Assembly: GCA_963971425.1 (NCBI GenBank)
Contig: OZ020524.1
Span: 6,062,417 to 6,126,416, forward strand
Direction: 5' to 3'
From: Bryoerythrophyllum caledonicum
Taxonomy: Eukaryota; Streptophyta; Bryopsida; Pottiales; Pottiaceae
DNA: 64,000 bases
Made by a program: the position numbers and the translations under genes. The notes beneath the pieces are model-generated. The model was given only the letters and a program-made list of their open reading frames with translations. It was not told the origin of the DNA and ran no database searches. Shown here one piece after another: positions 46,804 to 57,901 of the stretch. Each line of letters begins with the position of its first letter. The stretch's first letter is position 1.

Positions 46804-47012
46804 TCTAAGGTTACCCCAACAAGTTAATTCATGTGCATATGTGGGAAGAACAATATTAATCCATTTACTTTTCACTGATAGCCTACATAATTACAATTAT
46901 AACCCAAGTGTTTTGATATTTTCCTGTAAAATGTGAATCAATTATGAATTTTGAATGTGTGTTGTCATGTTTAGCCATCCCACATGTACTGACCAAGTTT
47001 TAGTTACCCTTT
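46804..47012. mobile_element. Tc1/mariner-type MITE, decayed copy
   Basis: Starts TAAGGTTACCCCAACAAGTTAAT and follows the 18.4-kb MITE (TTCATGTGCATATG..., ACCCAAGTGTTTTGATATTT, GTCATGTTTAG) with heavy divergence and a large central loss. It ends near GTTTTAGTTACCC. Confidence 0.6.
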
Positions 47013-47766
47013 AACGCTTACAAGGCGTCTCTTCAATACACTACTTCCTTACTAACTTGTCGGTCGAGTAATGTGTTAAAGGGTCAAATAGTGAATTCAA
47101 AAAAGTAAGGTGGTGTGAAAGAAGTAGTTACCGAATAATTTGGTGATAAAGCCATTAATCATGTAGAAAGAGTGAATGTTGTATTGTGTTGATTTGAAGT
47201 ATGAGTTTTGGTGGTAGATAATGGAAGTTAGAACGATGTTATAATTTCCATCATTTGTGAACACAGATTAACCATGTGGAACAATCAAAGGACCTTTCTA
47301 TGTGAACACTCTTGATTGGTTTCCTCCCTAATCATCACCACGTCCCTTCAAGTCACTTCAACTAAGTTGTAAAATCCCCCAATCTCATGGAGCACACCAA
47401 CAACTTTGAGTTCATAGCTTGACAACTATAACTGAAAAGTAAAGCACATGTCTAAGCCTACAAGTTACTGCTGTTTGGTCACTCCTACATTGTTACACGG
47501 GGTCTACCTCTAAAAGATGGCATCTTCTATCTATACAACAAAATATCACTTCGTACCCATCCGATTGCCGAAACCTAAGTTGATACCCAAATACAGTCTC
47601 GTGCATGGACATGGACAAGGTCTCGAAGAACTGCCCTTGCCTAATCAGGTACCACAAGATTGTACATCAGTTCACGATAATATGTACTATCTACATCCTC
47701 GAAAGTAGTAGCATTACCCCAAACAAACTCATCATTCACACAGTGTTACTTTCCTTCTAAAACCCA
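47013..47766. other. Intergenic spacer
   Basis: No gene or repeat recognised. Confidence 0.45.
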
Positions 47767-47968
47767 CTACACTGAATTTTGATGGTTAGTGTAGTGGTAC
47801 TTTATGATTTGAAAGCACTGTAACTTTTTTATATTTGATGAAGATTTTTACTGAGAGTATAAATATCTACACCACTTAAAGAGGGTAAAAATGATTGGTA
47901 CAAATATTCATCAAGAGTAAAAAAATATAAATCATAGAGTGTGCCTACACAAAACATAAAATTTAGAG
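47767..47968. mobile_element. Fold-back MITE, CTACACT family, copy 3
   Basis: Begins CTACACTGAATTTTGATG and ends in the complementary ACATAAAATTTAGA. It contains GATGAAGATTTTTACTGAGA and its inverted partner ATTCATCAAGAGTAAAAA. More decayed than copy 2. Confidence 0.7.
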
Positions 47969-48832
47969 GGATCCATTTTTTTTTTTTTAAATTTTTAAAA
48001 AGAAAACACTAATTTTGGGAACTGGTATTCAATCACGGCGTTTGGATTCTCAGTCCGTTCAGGAACCGATATCATCATCCACCCACTCCCGAGATTCAAC
48101 CACCAAAACTTGCACCCCTCATACAGTAGAAACCGACGGCTCTAAAAACCTGCTCAGATACTCTTTGTAATTCTCGTTGCTGACACCACCAACTGTACAA
48201 TCAATGATGGCCGAGGGAATCCGTCCACCAGACCCCACCAACTTACCACTTTAATGATACTCTAAAGTATGTGTAATAAAAACTCGACCCACCCGCTTCT
48301 AAACTGTACCTAGATTCCTTGGAAGAAATGTAGCCCCGTAGTAGAGGCAGGCGGTATTGGGTGGTGTGATGGTTATGGGTTGTCGGACCTGATTTGGAGG
48401 GCAGGATTTGGTTGTGGGGCAGGATGGTTTGGCGGGGCCAGGAATAGGAGGCTTGCCTGGGCACCGAAAGGCGGGCCATCAAGTGGAGCGCGGCGGATTT
48501 GGAGGGAGTTCGTTGCCGGCACTGTAGCGCCGTTGTCGCCAAGGCTTGTAAGGGCCTCGCCAGGGCGGATCTCCCTAAGGTTGGATGACCTATAACCACC
48601 AACTTAAGCTTGCTGACCTATTTATAGCGTTTGTATACGTGGTAAGAATTTTTTTGGGAATTCAAAATAGGATTTCATGAATATTGCAATTGTCGTGACC
48701 ATTTATTTCTTCATATTGAAATTGCTACAAATTTTCAAAGTTGATAGTAAGTTGTGACCCATTCTCGACATACAAAACTCTCTACTTCCAGAGTAAGTTG
48801 TGCTAATGATCACTTGTGCAAGAGACTAAAAA

Positions 48833-48975
48833 CCGAGAGCTTTGAACCAATTATAAACTGACACCCAATCATAACCGACTTCCTAAAATTTCGGAAATTG
48901 GGTGGGCGGCTGGTGGTTTTGGCCCACATAAGATTGTTGGTTCTGGGGTTTGTGGTGGTGATAGGTCATTCAACC
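48833..48975 (+). repeat. Dispersed 145-bp repeat, copy 2
   Basis: Matches 28491-28640 in the same orientation, from GAGAGCTTTGAACCAATTAT to GGTGGTGATAGGTCATTCAA. Confidence 0.75.
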
Positions 48976-51050
48976 TTATCCACCCGATTGAGCGTGGGTT
49001 GGGCGTGAGGTGCGGTGGAGTGGTTGCCTCGCCCCCCGAGCCTTGTACTGCAACCCGCTATCTGTGCTTGTCGTGTCATTGCGGCGTCCCGCCACGTTGT
49101 CGCGCTCGACGTCCCTACGCACCACAGTGGCGGATCCTGCCACGTCGTTGCCTCGCTAGGCTCCCCCACGCGTTTGCCCGACCTCATCCAGCCTCCATTG
49201 ACATTCGCCAAACTAACCATCTCTCTCATCAACCCCACTCCAATCTTCTTAGACATCACTTCCACCTATGTTTTTAGATATCGGGGTCAGTTGAATGTGC
49301 CCTTCTAATAGCGCATCAAGTGCGCTATTAATTCAACCGTCGAAGATGACAAATATTCCAGCTTGGAGGATTTGCTCTTATTGACGGCTATAGGCGAGGT
49401 TTTTTTTCAACGTGTTTTTGTGAGTAATTCTATTGGAAGCTTTAGGTGTTTGGAGGGCAATTCATTGGTGTTTGAATGCATGGAAGGGGGCGGTTGTTTT
49501 GGATCCCTCTCCACTGTTGTCGGTGCTATTGCGTAGAGAGTAGTGTTGTGGTTGGGAAGATTGCGTGACAGCTGGAGTGGGCGATGAAGTTTTTTGTTGG
49601 GTGGTACTTTAGGATCCTATCTGGAGCACATTGTCATGCGGTTGGAAGGGAGAGGTGGGTCAAAATCGTGGGTAGAGTTGGCGGTTTAAGGATTCTGTGA
49701 CACCGGATTGGGGAGCGACGATGTGGCATTTCGGAAGACCACCCTCAAAATTTTCAATTGGTAGTGTTTGCGAGGGGAATAAGAGGTTCTCGGTCACGTT
49801 TCTACCGCACCAACACCCTGCTAGGTAGACATCCAGCTTGTCAACGTAGGTCGTGGAAGAGAGGAAGAGCGAGCCACCCTTCAAGGGAGGTGGGGAGTAC
49901 CCTAGTGTGACTGACGACCTCGCCGGAGCAGCACAAAAACTTTTCTTCAGGATGTCTACATTTGCGACGTGAGCGGGGGCTGTCGGGAGGTAGGCGGGTG
50001 TTGTCGTGATGTGGGTACGGACTGTGGCGGGAACTGTCGGAACGTAGGCGGAGGCTATCGGGACGTGGGTGGGGAGTGTGGCAATATTGGCACGGCTGTC
50101 ACGATGTGGGGGGGAGTTTTGCTGTATTGGCGTTCAGTGTACTCCAACATTTTTCACAACATGCATGGGCGACTCTCTATTGCATTAGGTGAGAGACTTT
50201 GTGGCCTCTGGTTTTTCAACTTCTTGATTTATGAAAGAATATATTTTTTGTTTCTCCTTCTACCTTTATAAAAACCCGGTGTTTGATTATTTTTGTCTGT
50301 CCTCATGTTCCAGATGGAGTTCTGAGCTCTATCGGACCTAGGGAAATTATCATATATGGAAGAAGTATTTGTGCTACTCGATAAGACCACTATACTTGAT
50401 ATCAACTCTCTCTCCGAACAGGATCAACTCCGTATACAGACGAGTGCCGTAGGATTTGTCGATGGGGTTCGTGTTCTTTCTTCACCTTCCTTATGCAAAT
50501 CAATATTGATTTTTTTAATGTTTATTCTTCCATTCGCCATGCATCTGCGTTTGCAGGGCAATTTTGGATTAGAAGATGTCATCGTGTGCTAGAGCCGCTC
50601 CAAGCAGCATAGGCAGCATCTACGCGTCGCGTAGATGTTCAGCGAGTATGATTGGATGCTTGTGGACGTGAACTGCCTCTGGCGGCGTGAAGAGAGGAGG
50701 GATGGGCCACCCGGCAAGCGAGCAAAGGTCCCATTCTTCTGCCTGTGAACTTTCACGATAAGGCGAAACTTGGCTTTCGTCGGCTAGAGCACAAGTGTCT
50801 GGCATTCAATTATGTGGCATTGGGGGACTTGAAAATCTTCCTATCGCGCGGCACAGAGTAAAACAATGAGGTAAGAGTTGTGTTTGCAAAGTATAATATG
50901 ATCCTCCCGAATGCACTACGTGGGACATCGGGGCGGAAGGGCGGTGCAACTGATATCTCAAAGTAGGAATCCATCTGTGTTTGCAGCCCCATCATTAAAA
51001 TCACTCAATGTGAGGAGGAAGACATCCCACGGCTTGTTTGGCGCAAGAAG
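48976..51050. other. GC-richer spacer with unassigned frames
   Basis: 49305-49327 is a near-perfect hairpin (AATAGCGCATCAAGTGCGCTATT). 49960-50110 has degenerate GTAGGCGGGTGTTGTCG-type repeats giving a Gly/Cys-rich frame. A short frame at 50356-50592 (MEEVFVLLDKTTILDINSLS) is unrecognised. No gene is assigned. Confidence 0.4.
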
Positions 51051-51893
51051 TTGGTGGTGAGACCTCCAACTCTTCGCATGATAGTATCGTCGGCCTTAGT
51101 TGCGTTGGCTACTATTTCAGGTTCAGAGATCTTCGGGGACGGGCGGGAGACATTTTTTCGGTGTCGAAGCGGCGGGGGCGTGTGCAAGCATCGAGGATCC
51201 ACTGGGGTGGCGGAGACAAGCGACAAATTGAGGTCTGTGCAGAAGTGCCCATGCATTTCCACCACCGCTCTTACAACAAGTGGGTGTGCTCTTCCGCAAT
51301 CTCTTGTTGAGGGAGCTTCGGCCCCTCCAAGAATTTCTACGATGACGTTGATGGCCTCACGGCAGACTGTTATGGCTGCTGCAACGTCTTCATGTGTTCC
51401 ACAGTCCTCTCGAACTACGCTTGAGTCTTCTCCATCCCATCTGACGCATCTGGCATCTCCTTCCCGATGTGAAGAAGCACCTCCTTTGCAGCAAACCATG
51501 GCCCCTCCCGCAGCTAGAAGCGTGTGTGGGAAGTTGCCACAACAGGGTCCCCAACTTCCCCCATCAGAGTCACGCCGTATGTGTGCCCTTCCAATGCCGG
51601 TACGTCCCAACTCTGCATCCAATAAGGTCAAAGTGACTTTAGTGGTAGCCTCGGCCTTGAAGGACTTAAATCCAATGAAGCTGGTGCGCGCTAGAATCAT
51701 GGCGGAGGCTGCTGAGATGTTTCCTGATGTCAATATGGCATTGCGCTTGATGCTTCTCCACATTGCTCTTGGGATCTATTTGTTGGTGACCTCGTATGAC
51801 ATTGTAATAAGGGACTCTCTTTTGCACCGCGACAAGGCAGTTCTAGAGCTGCGAGCGTTGCATATGGCTCTAGGGTGGGTCTTCTGCGCCTAG
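51051..51893 (+). CDS. Hypothetical ORF, possibly an exon
   Basis: The frame opens with a non-ATG codon (the reported first codon is an alternative start), so it is more likely an exon than a complete gene. The first two thirds are Ser/Pro/Thr-rich low-complexity sequence. The last about 90 residues look more protein-like and amphipathic (KVKVTLVVASALKDLN, MAEAAEMFPDVNMALRLMLL, LALGWVFCA-like end). The antisense frame is also open (51005-51763), so strand choice rests on the next ORF being on the plus strand. I do not recognise a domain. It could be a host exon or a fragment carried by a mobile element. Confidence 0.28.
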   Translation: MVVRPPTLRMIVSSALVALATISGSEIFGDGRETFFRCRSGGGVCKHRGSTGVAETSDKLRSVQKCPCISTTALTTSGCALPQSLVEGASAPPRISTMTLMASRQTVMAAATSSCVPQSSRTTLESSPSHLTHLASPSRCEEAPPLQQTMAPPAARSVCGKLPQQGPQLPPSESRRMCALPMPVRPNSASNKVKVTLVVASALKDLNPMKLVRARIMAEAAEMFPDVNMALRLMLLHIALGIYLLVTSYDIVIRDSLLHRDKAVLELRALHMALGWVFCA

Positions 51894-52014
51894 GGAACTG
51901 TCCAGTGCACGCCTCAATTGAAGGTAGGAGTCCGACCCTTAATGTCATCTTGCTTAGCACTTTCAGTTCTATTCTCTTACTTTAAGAGACATATTGTAGT
52001 GGCCTTATTTACAT

Positions 52015-52596
52015 TTGTTATTTCCCATTTCAAAATTTAGTCCATGGAACATACTTTGTTTTTTATTATTTTTTCAAACATGCCAGAATACCCTCACAAC
52101 ACGAGACCTTAAGGCAACTACAAAGTGCAAGGACATTTTCACCACAAGGAATAAAGCGAGGATCCAAGAGGAGATTGGCGCTTTTGCAGCCCACCACGCC
52201 TTTGCCTTCACTTACCCGTCGCGCCTCCAAGACTATGAGAACGTGGTGGCTGCTGACGCGAAGTCTCGCAAGGCGCATTTGAAGATGGATATGCAAAAGT
52301 ACGACGTCATTCAGCACACCGCTGCAGAGGAAGATGCATGGTTGTGGTCTTCGTTGTTCATGTCTATGCGCCAATTCCTTACGCTAGGGTGTCTGGAGCG
52401 TCCTATCCAACATATTTATAAGAAGTTCAACACTTTGAACTCTTGGATGTTGGATGAGCAGCGCCGAGGAGCCTTGGAAAAAACGCCGCCGCCTTTCGCT
52501 CGGGCGCTGAAGCTCCTCACTACTTTTGAGTATGAATGTGATGCTTCCATAGTGTGTCTGTTGAAGGGTTATTATAAAATCGTGGGTCAAAATTGA
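52015..52596 (+). CDS. Hypothetical ORF, helical, unassigned
   Basis: 193 codons, but the first codons are probably not coding. An acceptor-like TTTCAAACATGCCAG ends at about 52085, and from there the frame reads as soluble, mostly helical sequence (CKDIFTTRNKARIQEEIGAF, HLKMDMQKYDVIQHTAAEED, then YKKFNTLNSWMLDEQRRGAL). It may be spliced to the ORF at 51.05-51.89 kb, since GTAGGAGTC after 51925 is a possible donor. No family is recognised. Confidence 0.33.
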   Translation: MLFPISKFSPWNILCFLLFFQTCQNTLTTRDLKATTKCKDIFTTRNKARIQEEIGAFAAHHAFAFTYPSRLQDYENVVAADAKSRKAHLKMDMQKYDVIQHTAAEEDAWLWSSLFMSMRQFLTLGCLERPIQHIYKKFNTLNSWMLDEQRRGALEKTPPPFARALKLLTTFEYECDASIVCLLKGYYKIVGQN

Positions 52597-53561
52597 TTTT
52601 TGCTATGTAGATGCTTGTCCGCCTTAGGCGTATCTCTGTTCCTACCATGGACACTAGCACGATCAATTTTGCCTAGTTCTGTTTTGCTTTAGATTTTGAC
52701 TTGTGTCTTTCTAATTTTGTAGACCAATTCATGGTTTGGGAGCGAGTGCCTTAGGTCATGCATGCTGGATCATGGTTCATAAAGGCCTGGTGGGAGAGTT
52801 GTGCCGCATGTCGATGGTGGGAGATGGTAGGCGGCCATGGAGCACACGCGACAGTCACGTTTCACACCAAGATTCTGCCAAGTTTTGGCATGTCCTCCTG
52901 ATCCAAGAGAACATGTTGCTTGGCTATGCTCCCTCCGATTTGGAGGCCACTTAAGAATGGTCCAGGCATGGCCTTGCACTATTTTACGCGAGGAGTGAGT
53001 GGCAATGGGAAGGATACGCTGCTTGCTAGGCCAAGCTGGGCATCATTGGTTTAGATAGTTTGTCGTCGGAGTATAGCTGCCTTAAGCATTTCCGGCTCAC
53101 TATGGACTTTGAGCCCTGACCTTGTTCATATATTGCTAGTAAGACGGCTCTACCGGCTGGCTGTGCCAATTTGTCTGGCGAGGCTACTCACGTGGTTGGT
53201 GGTGCAGACGGTGGTGGTGCAGCAAAGTTTGGAGGAGAAGGCCAACGCACGTTAGAGAGAGACATCACGACATTGCACCAACCCAATCAGGTCTTACACA
53301 TCGGACGGAGGTACTGCAAGGCATTGTCATGGAGGTGCGAAAGGAGAGGCATGTAGTTGCGAAGGTTGGACTAATAGTCACTTTGCAAGTGAACGAGGTT
53401 GTCCCTGCTTCTGTTGAGGATGAGGCTTCTACTGGCACGATGGCCCATGTTGCTGTGAAGTGTGGTGGTGATGTTGGCCACGACGGAGATCCTATCGGTG
53501 CTGCAGGTGGGGCAGCTAGCGTTGGTGGGTGTGATGGTGTACGTGGCGTTGTTAGTGGAGG
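52597..53561. other. Spacer with Gly-rich frames
   Basis: Frames at 53171-53577 are Gly/Val/Ala-rich and may be the tail of the hypothetical locus upstream. They are cut by the TTAA-family fragment that begins at about 53562. No domain is seen. Confidence 0.35.
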
Positions 53562-54104
53562 CTTACATAAAACTTAGAGATCTTCATGATTCTACTTTGT
53601 AAAAAAAGTTCCACAACGATATGTGGTGTAAACCTTCTTAATGACCATTTAGATTATCATTCTAAAACATATTAAGTGCATAAAACAAAAAATCATGAAT
53701 TGGCAACTTTTGAACCTCCACTCCTTGCTCAATTGTTTTGAATATGCTACATCCTTCCTCTACCACAAAACATTGGTGTACAAGGATTAATATCATGCTT
53801 AGCATGATGGTTATGCATTTAGACCTTGTGTAGTGCAAAAATTTGACACCAAGTGAAGTCAAAGTCTACTAACCCACTCAACGCAAGGAAGAAATGAATT
53901 GTTTTTTCTACTTCAAACTCTATAATCTTTCATTTTGTGTGGTCAAAATTTATAAATTTTGTGAGTATGTTACTTGATAAGTCTAAACTGAGATCCTACG
54001 ATTATAACTGTAAATACAAGTTTTTGTTTCCTACCCTAATCATTGCACTAGAATGGACAGGTTTAAAGTGTTTTTGGTTTGAAATTGTCAAAGAAATTTA
54101 GAGG
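53562..54104 (+). mobile_element. TTAA-flanked MITE, 5'-truncated copy G
   Basis: Matches the right half of the family from AAAACTTAGAGATCTTCAT through GATCCTACGATTATAACTG to a decayed end AATTTAGAGG followed by TTGA (from TTAA). The left half is missing. Confidence 0.75.
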
Positions 54105-56370
54105 TTGAGGGTGTGACAACATTCTACAAAAGAACATCCTACAAATAGAGACTTGTTTGAAGATTGATAATGTTACTTCATCAGTTCTGAGATGACCCTA
54201 AACTACTTGGGTGAAGGTGAGTGTTACCTAAAGTCTTGTATCTCCAAATAAAGTGGTTGCAAGTTCAATCCTTTGCTGTAAAATCTTCACTCCACGTGAA
54301 GAGATTGCCACAAGTTGCCAATATAGCAACTTGTGTGTGCCAAAACAAAATCAAACAAAAAAGAAATGACTTCATCTACGTGAAAGGTGCTTTATCCAAG
54401 TGAGAATTACAACATATTACTTTGAAAATTAATGGCCATTCTACATCTTGGGAGGTGAAGAATTAGGGTTGAGAATGAGTGGTGGAATTAGTTCTCCACA
54501 TGACACATGGGTGTGCATTTTCCCAAGTGTAGAATGTAACCCCAAGTAACTTGCTCTTGGATGAAGCTACTTTCATGTAGATGAAGCAATATTTTCAATC
54601 TTTTGAGAATATCCACAAATGTTTTAGGTATGACACTTTTATTTTCTATAAAAAGATTATGGAAAGATTGAGAATGGGTGGGACGGTTTATAGGATCCAA
54701 TAGAAACTTTTCTCCCATTTTCACCATGTAACACACGATACAAACATATGAAGATTGAAAATGATTGAAAATGGACATTTTGTTCCACAAGAGATGGAAA
54801 TTGATTCTCAAAGTCTATTTTTCACTTCAAGAGGTGCAAAGTGCTCATTCTCAATGTTCATAGAATGAATATCCTCTTTTCATGGAAAAGGTACTAAATT
54901 ACCTATTCTTTGAAAATTCAAAATGAACAATGAAGGATGTAATACCCTTATTGAACCTCCTCAAAATTGTCATAAGTACGAGGAGGATCTTTAGTGAAAC
55001 TTTCTCATCCTTTTAGATTTTGAATACCAGCAATTTAACATCATTGCACTTTTATTCAAAATGAAGGGCTATCATTATTTGTATATGGACCTATACTACA
55101 CTTTATGCATATTAATAAATGTGCTATAAAGTATGGTATGAAGTTCTATGCAATGGTGAGGTAAACAAGCCTATTTTCAATCTTATGCCTTCAATAAATT
55201 TACAATCAAGTAAACAAGTGCCTTGATTTCTAATCAAATAATTAATGATTTTTTTTTTATAAAAATGGTGATGATAAGGGCGTACATTATTCAAATATGA
55301 AGTCTGATAGATTAGGCATGTGTATTATAAAAAATTATAATGTATTCATACAATGTTAATTAGATACATTTTAGAATATGAAAATCATCTTCAATATTGT
55401 ACTAGATTTAGGTGATAAATTGATAAATGTATATACGATAGTGATTTACCATCTACTCTAATCGTAAAATTTTCAATTGGAATCAAAACATTTCAAAATA
55501 ACCTATGAATCATTTGAACAATAAAACCAATATATATATATATATATATATAATATTGATCATTGATAATAGTCTTCTTGTTTGCAAAAACATTGATTGA
55601 AAAATGATAATAATAATAACAATTCTTATATGTTTTTAATAATATTATCTTATTAGAGAGTTTTATATAATTATTTTTTACGTTATTGTGATTTATTAAA
55701 TTTTTATGATAGTACTCCATGAAATTTGTTGTATCAAATATCATACAAAACACTTTAAGTTTACATAATAGTATGATAAATTAAAATTTGTACCTATGTT
55801 ACGGTGCATCTAGTTTTAATAGTTATCTATACATCATATTGATTGTAGATTTGAAAATCAATCCTAATCTTTTATAATATTAATGATTCTTTTTAATATC
55901 ATTTGGATTTCTAAAAATTGTGATTTGATTTTCTTTTGACAAGATGTGACTTATTTGAGAGAATGATTCATTTAAAAAGGAAGTTATTGAGTCTATCCTT
56001 ATGTATTCAAAGTTAACATTGAGTGATGTTGCTAAAAAAGTATTATGCTTTAATAATGTGTTGCGTATATATGTGTTTTTTTTAATACTTATTATGGTAG
56101 ACATGATTTAAATACTATGTAAAATCACCATGATATTTTGCCTACAAAACCATCATTTGTATATTATATAAGGAAATAAGCTTTTTGATAAATGTAAACA
56201 AAAGTCTCTAACATATATGTTTTACACTATAAGTAACTTCATATTTGTGTATTCTAAAAAACTCCTTAAAGTTAAATTATCAAATGTACTATTATACCTT
56301 CATGATTCACCAATTGAAAAGTCAAACTAAATGGTATTTGTTCTTGTGTAAGTGAGTTCTCTTACATGTA
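54105..56370. other. Very AT-rich gene desert
   Basis: No gene is supported. The AT content rises further after 55.2 kb, with a (TA)n tract of about 23 bp at 55529-55551. Confidence 0.55.
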
Positions 56371-56490
56371 AAGGTTTATCATGTACTAATTAACCCCTAA
56401 CGGCCCAAGAGTCCCTTTCAAAGATTGTAAGAGTTCCCTTGAAAGACTCTTGGGCCTTTTGAGATTTCAAGGTTTATCATTTACTAATTA
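56371..56490. mobile_element. Small hairpin element flanked by a 22-bp direct repeat
   Basis: A 75-bp stretch contains inverted arms GGCCCAAGAGTCCCTTTC and GAAAGACTCTTGGGCC. It starts TTAACCCCTAACGGCCCAAG, like the left end of TTAA copy F. On either side is a 22-bp repeat with one mismatch, AAGGTTTATCATGTACTAAT plus TA (56371-56392, 56469-56490). The duplication is much longer than the 4 bp of the TTAA family. Confidence 0.55.
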
Positions 56491-56562
56491 GACCAATTGT
56501 ACTACTACTATTATGTTTGATACTATTAATACATTTATTTGGCATTTTTGAAAGATTTTTTT

Positions 56563-56740
56563 TGCTATTATTGATAACTAGTGGGGTACCTGTGTCCTCC
56601 GGACACAACATTTTTTTGTGTTGAGTCCCCACCTCCCCATCCCCTAGCCCTTTCCCTCCAATCCATCGTCCCCTCCGTCCTTGTCCTCCGTCCCCGTCCC
56701 CGTCCCGGTCTCCGTCCCCATCCCCGCCCCACATAAGTAT
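56563..56740 (+). repeat. ACTAGTGGGGTACC repeat, copy 1
   Basis: About 180 bp repeated at 57117-57300. It includes CGGACACAACATTTTTTTGT, GTTGAGTCCCCACCTCC and a polypyrimidine tract of CCCCGTCC units. Confidence 0.85.
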
Positions 56741-56752
56741 CACTTGCCCAAT

Positions 56753-56944
56753 GTAAGAGGAGAAAACCCTTCACATCAAGAGGTCAAAATCAAGAGTCAT
56801 TAGGTTACTACCTAATGTAGGAGGAGAAAACCCTTCACACCAAGAGGTCAAAATCAAGAGTCATTAGGTTACTACCTTATATAGGACGAGAAAATCCTTC
56901 ACATCAAGAGGTCGAAATCAAGAGATATTAGGTTACTACCTAAT
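56753..56944 (+). repeat. Three tandem 64-bp units
   Basis: Units at 56753-56816, 56817-56880 and 56881-56944 share GAGAAAACCCTTCACATCAA, GAGGTCAAAATCAAGAG and ATTAGGTTACTACCTAAT with few changes. The last word is itself a palindrome. Confidence 0.9.
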
Positions 56945-57116
56945 ATTAAGAGTCAAAAAGAGTGCGTCACCGTGCCTCACCCTTCACATCAAGAGGTCAA
57001 AATTAAGAAAGAGAGTCACGTGACCGGGAGTTAAAATTGATAACTTTTAACTTTCGCATCACTTTTTCATCCAAGCTCGGCCCGTTCATCCATCCGACGT
57101 GTTCTTCATCCAAGAT

Positions 57117-57300
57117 TCTATTATAATAAGAGACTAGTGGGGTACCCGTGTCCTTCGGACACAACATTTTTTTGTGTTGAGTCCCCACCTCCGTGTCCCC
57201 TAGCCCTTTCCCCCAAATCCATCGTCCCCTGTCCCCTGTCCCCCCTCCCCTGTCCCCGTCTCCGTCCCCGTCCCCATCCCCGCCCCATCCTTTTTTTTGT
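57117..57300 (+). repeat. ACTAGTGGGGTACC repeat, copy 2
   Basis: Second copy of the 5'-type segment, about 550 bp after the first, in the same orientation. Confidence 0.85.
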
Positions 57301-57901
57301 GGGTTTTCTTGTCATGCTGATCTCGCAATTTTTATTTTTTCCAACCTAACCCAGGTTAGGAATTACTGATCTCCAAGGTTTGAGATTAGGGTTTCAGGGT
57401 GTCCATGCTCTAGTTGGAGGTTTGGGGTTGAGTTTTTGGGGATTTCGGGTTACCATATTGTTGATGGGTGAGATGTGATTGCATTTACAAAGCAGAAGAA
57501 GGTGTTGGAGCATATGCAACTCGCTGGCCTTGATATTTAAGAGGTTACCTTTCTGATTGTGAGTTCATAGTAGATCTGAAATTCTTTTGTTGTGTCCGTT
57601 TCTCAATTTGTGTGGTTTAGGTTCCAACATTGTCTGATGATTTTGTGCCCTTCGTCACCAAAGATGATGGATACGAATGACTTTTCTGCCGCCGATAATC
57701 GTCCTCCCTCTCGATAATCCGCGACAACATCTTAAATCCAATCCCGTAAATCCATAAATCCATAAATCTTGATATTTTCATATATTCTTGAGAGGGAACC
57801 AACTACAAAATTCATGCTATGACATACTAAACTTTACAAAGGGCTCTTATTGTAGGAAAGGCTAACTGTGTGTCACTAATGCACTTGATAGGTGCTCTCA
57901 C

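Noticed and set aside
48966-49308. Open frames on both strands at 49.0-49.3 kb
   Set aside because: Short, low-complexity, no conserved motif, and no splice context.
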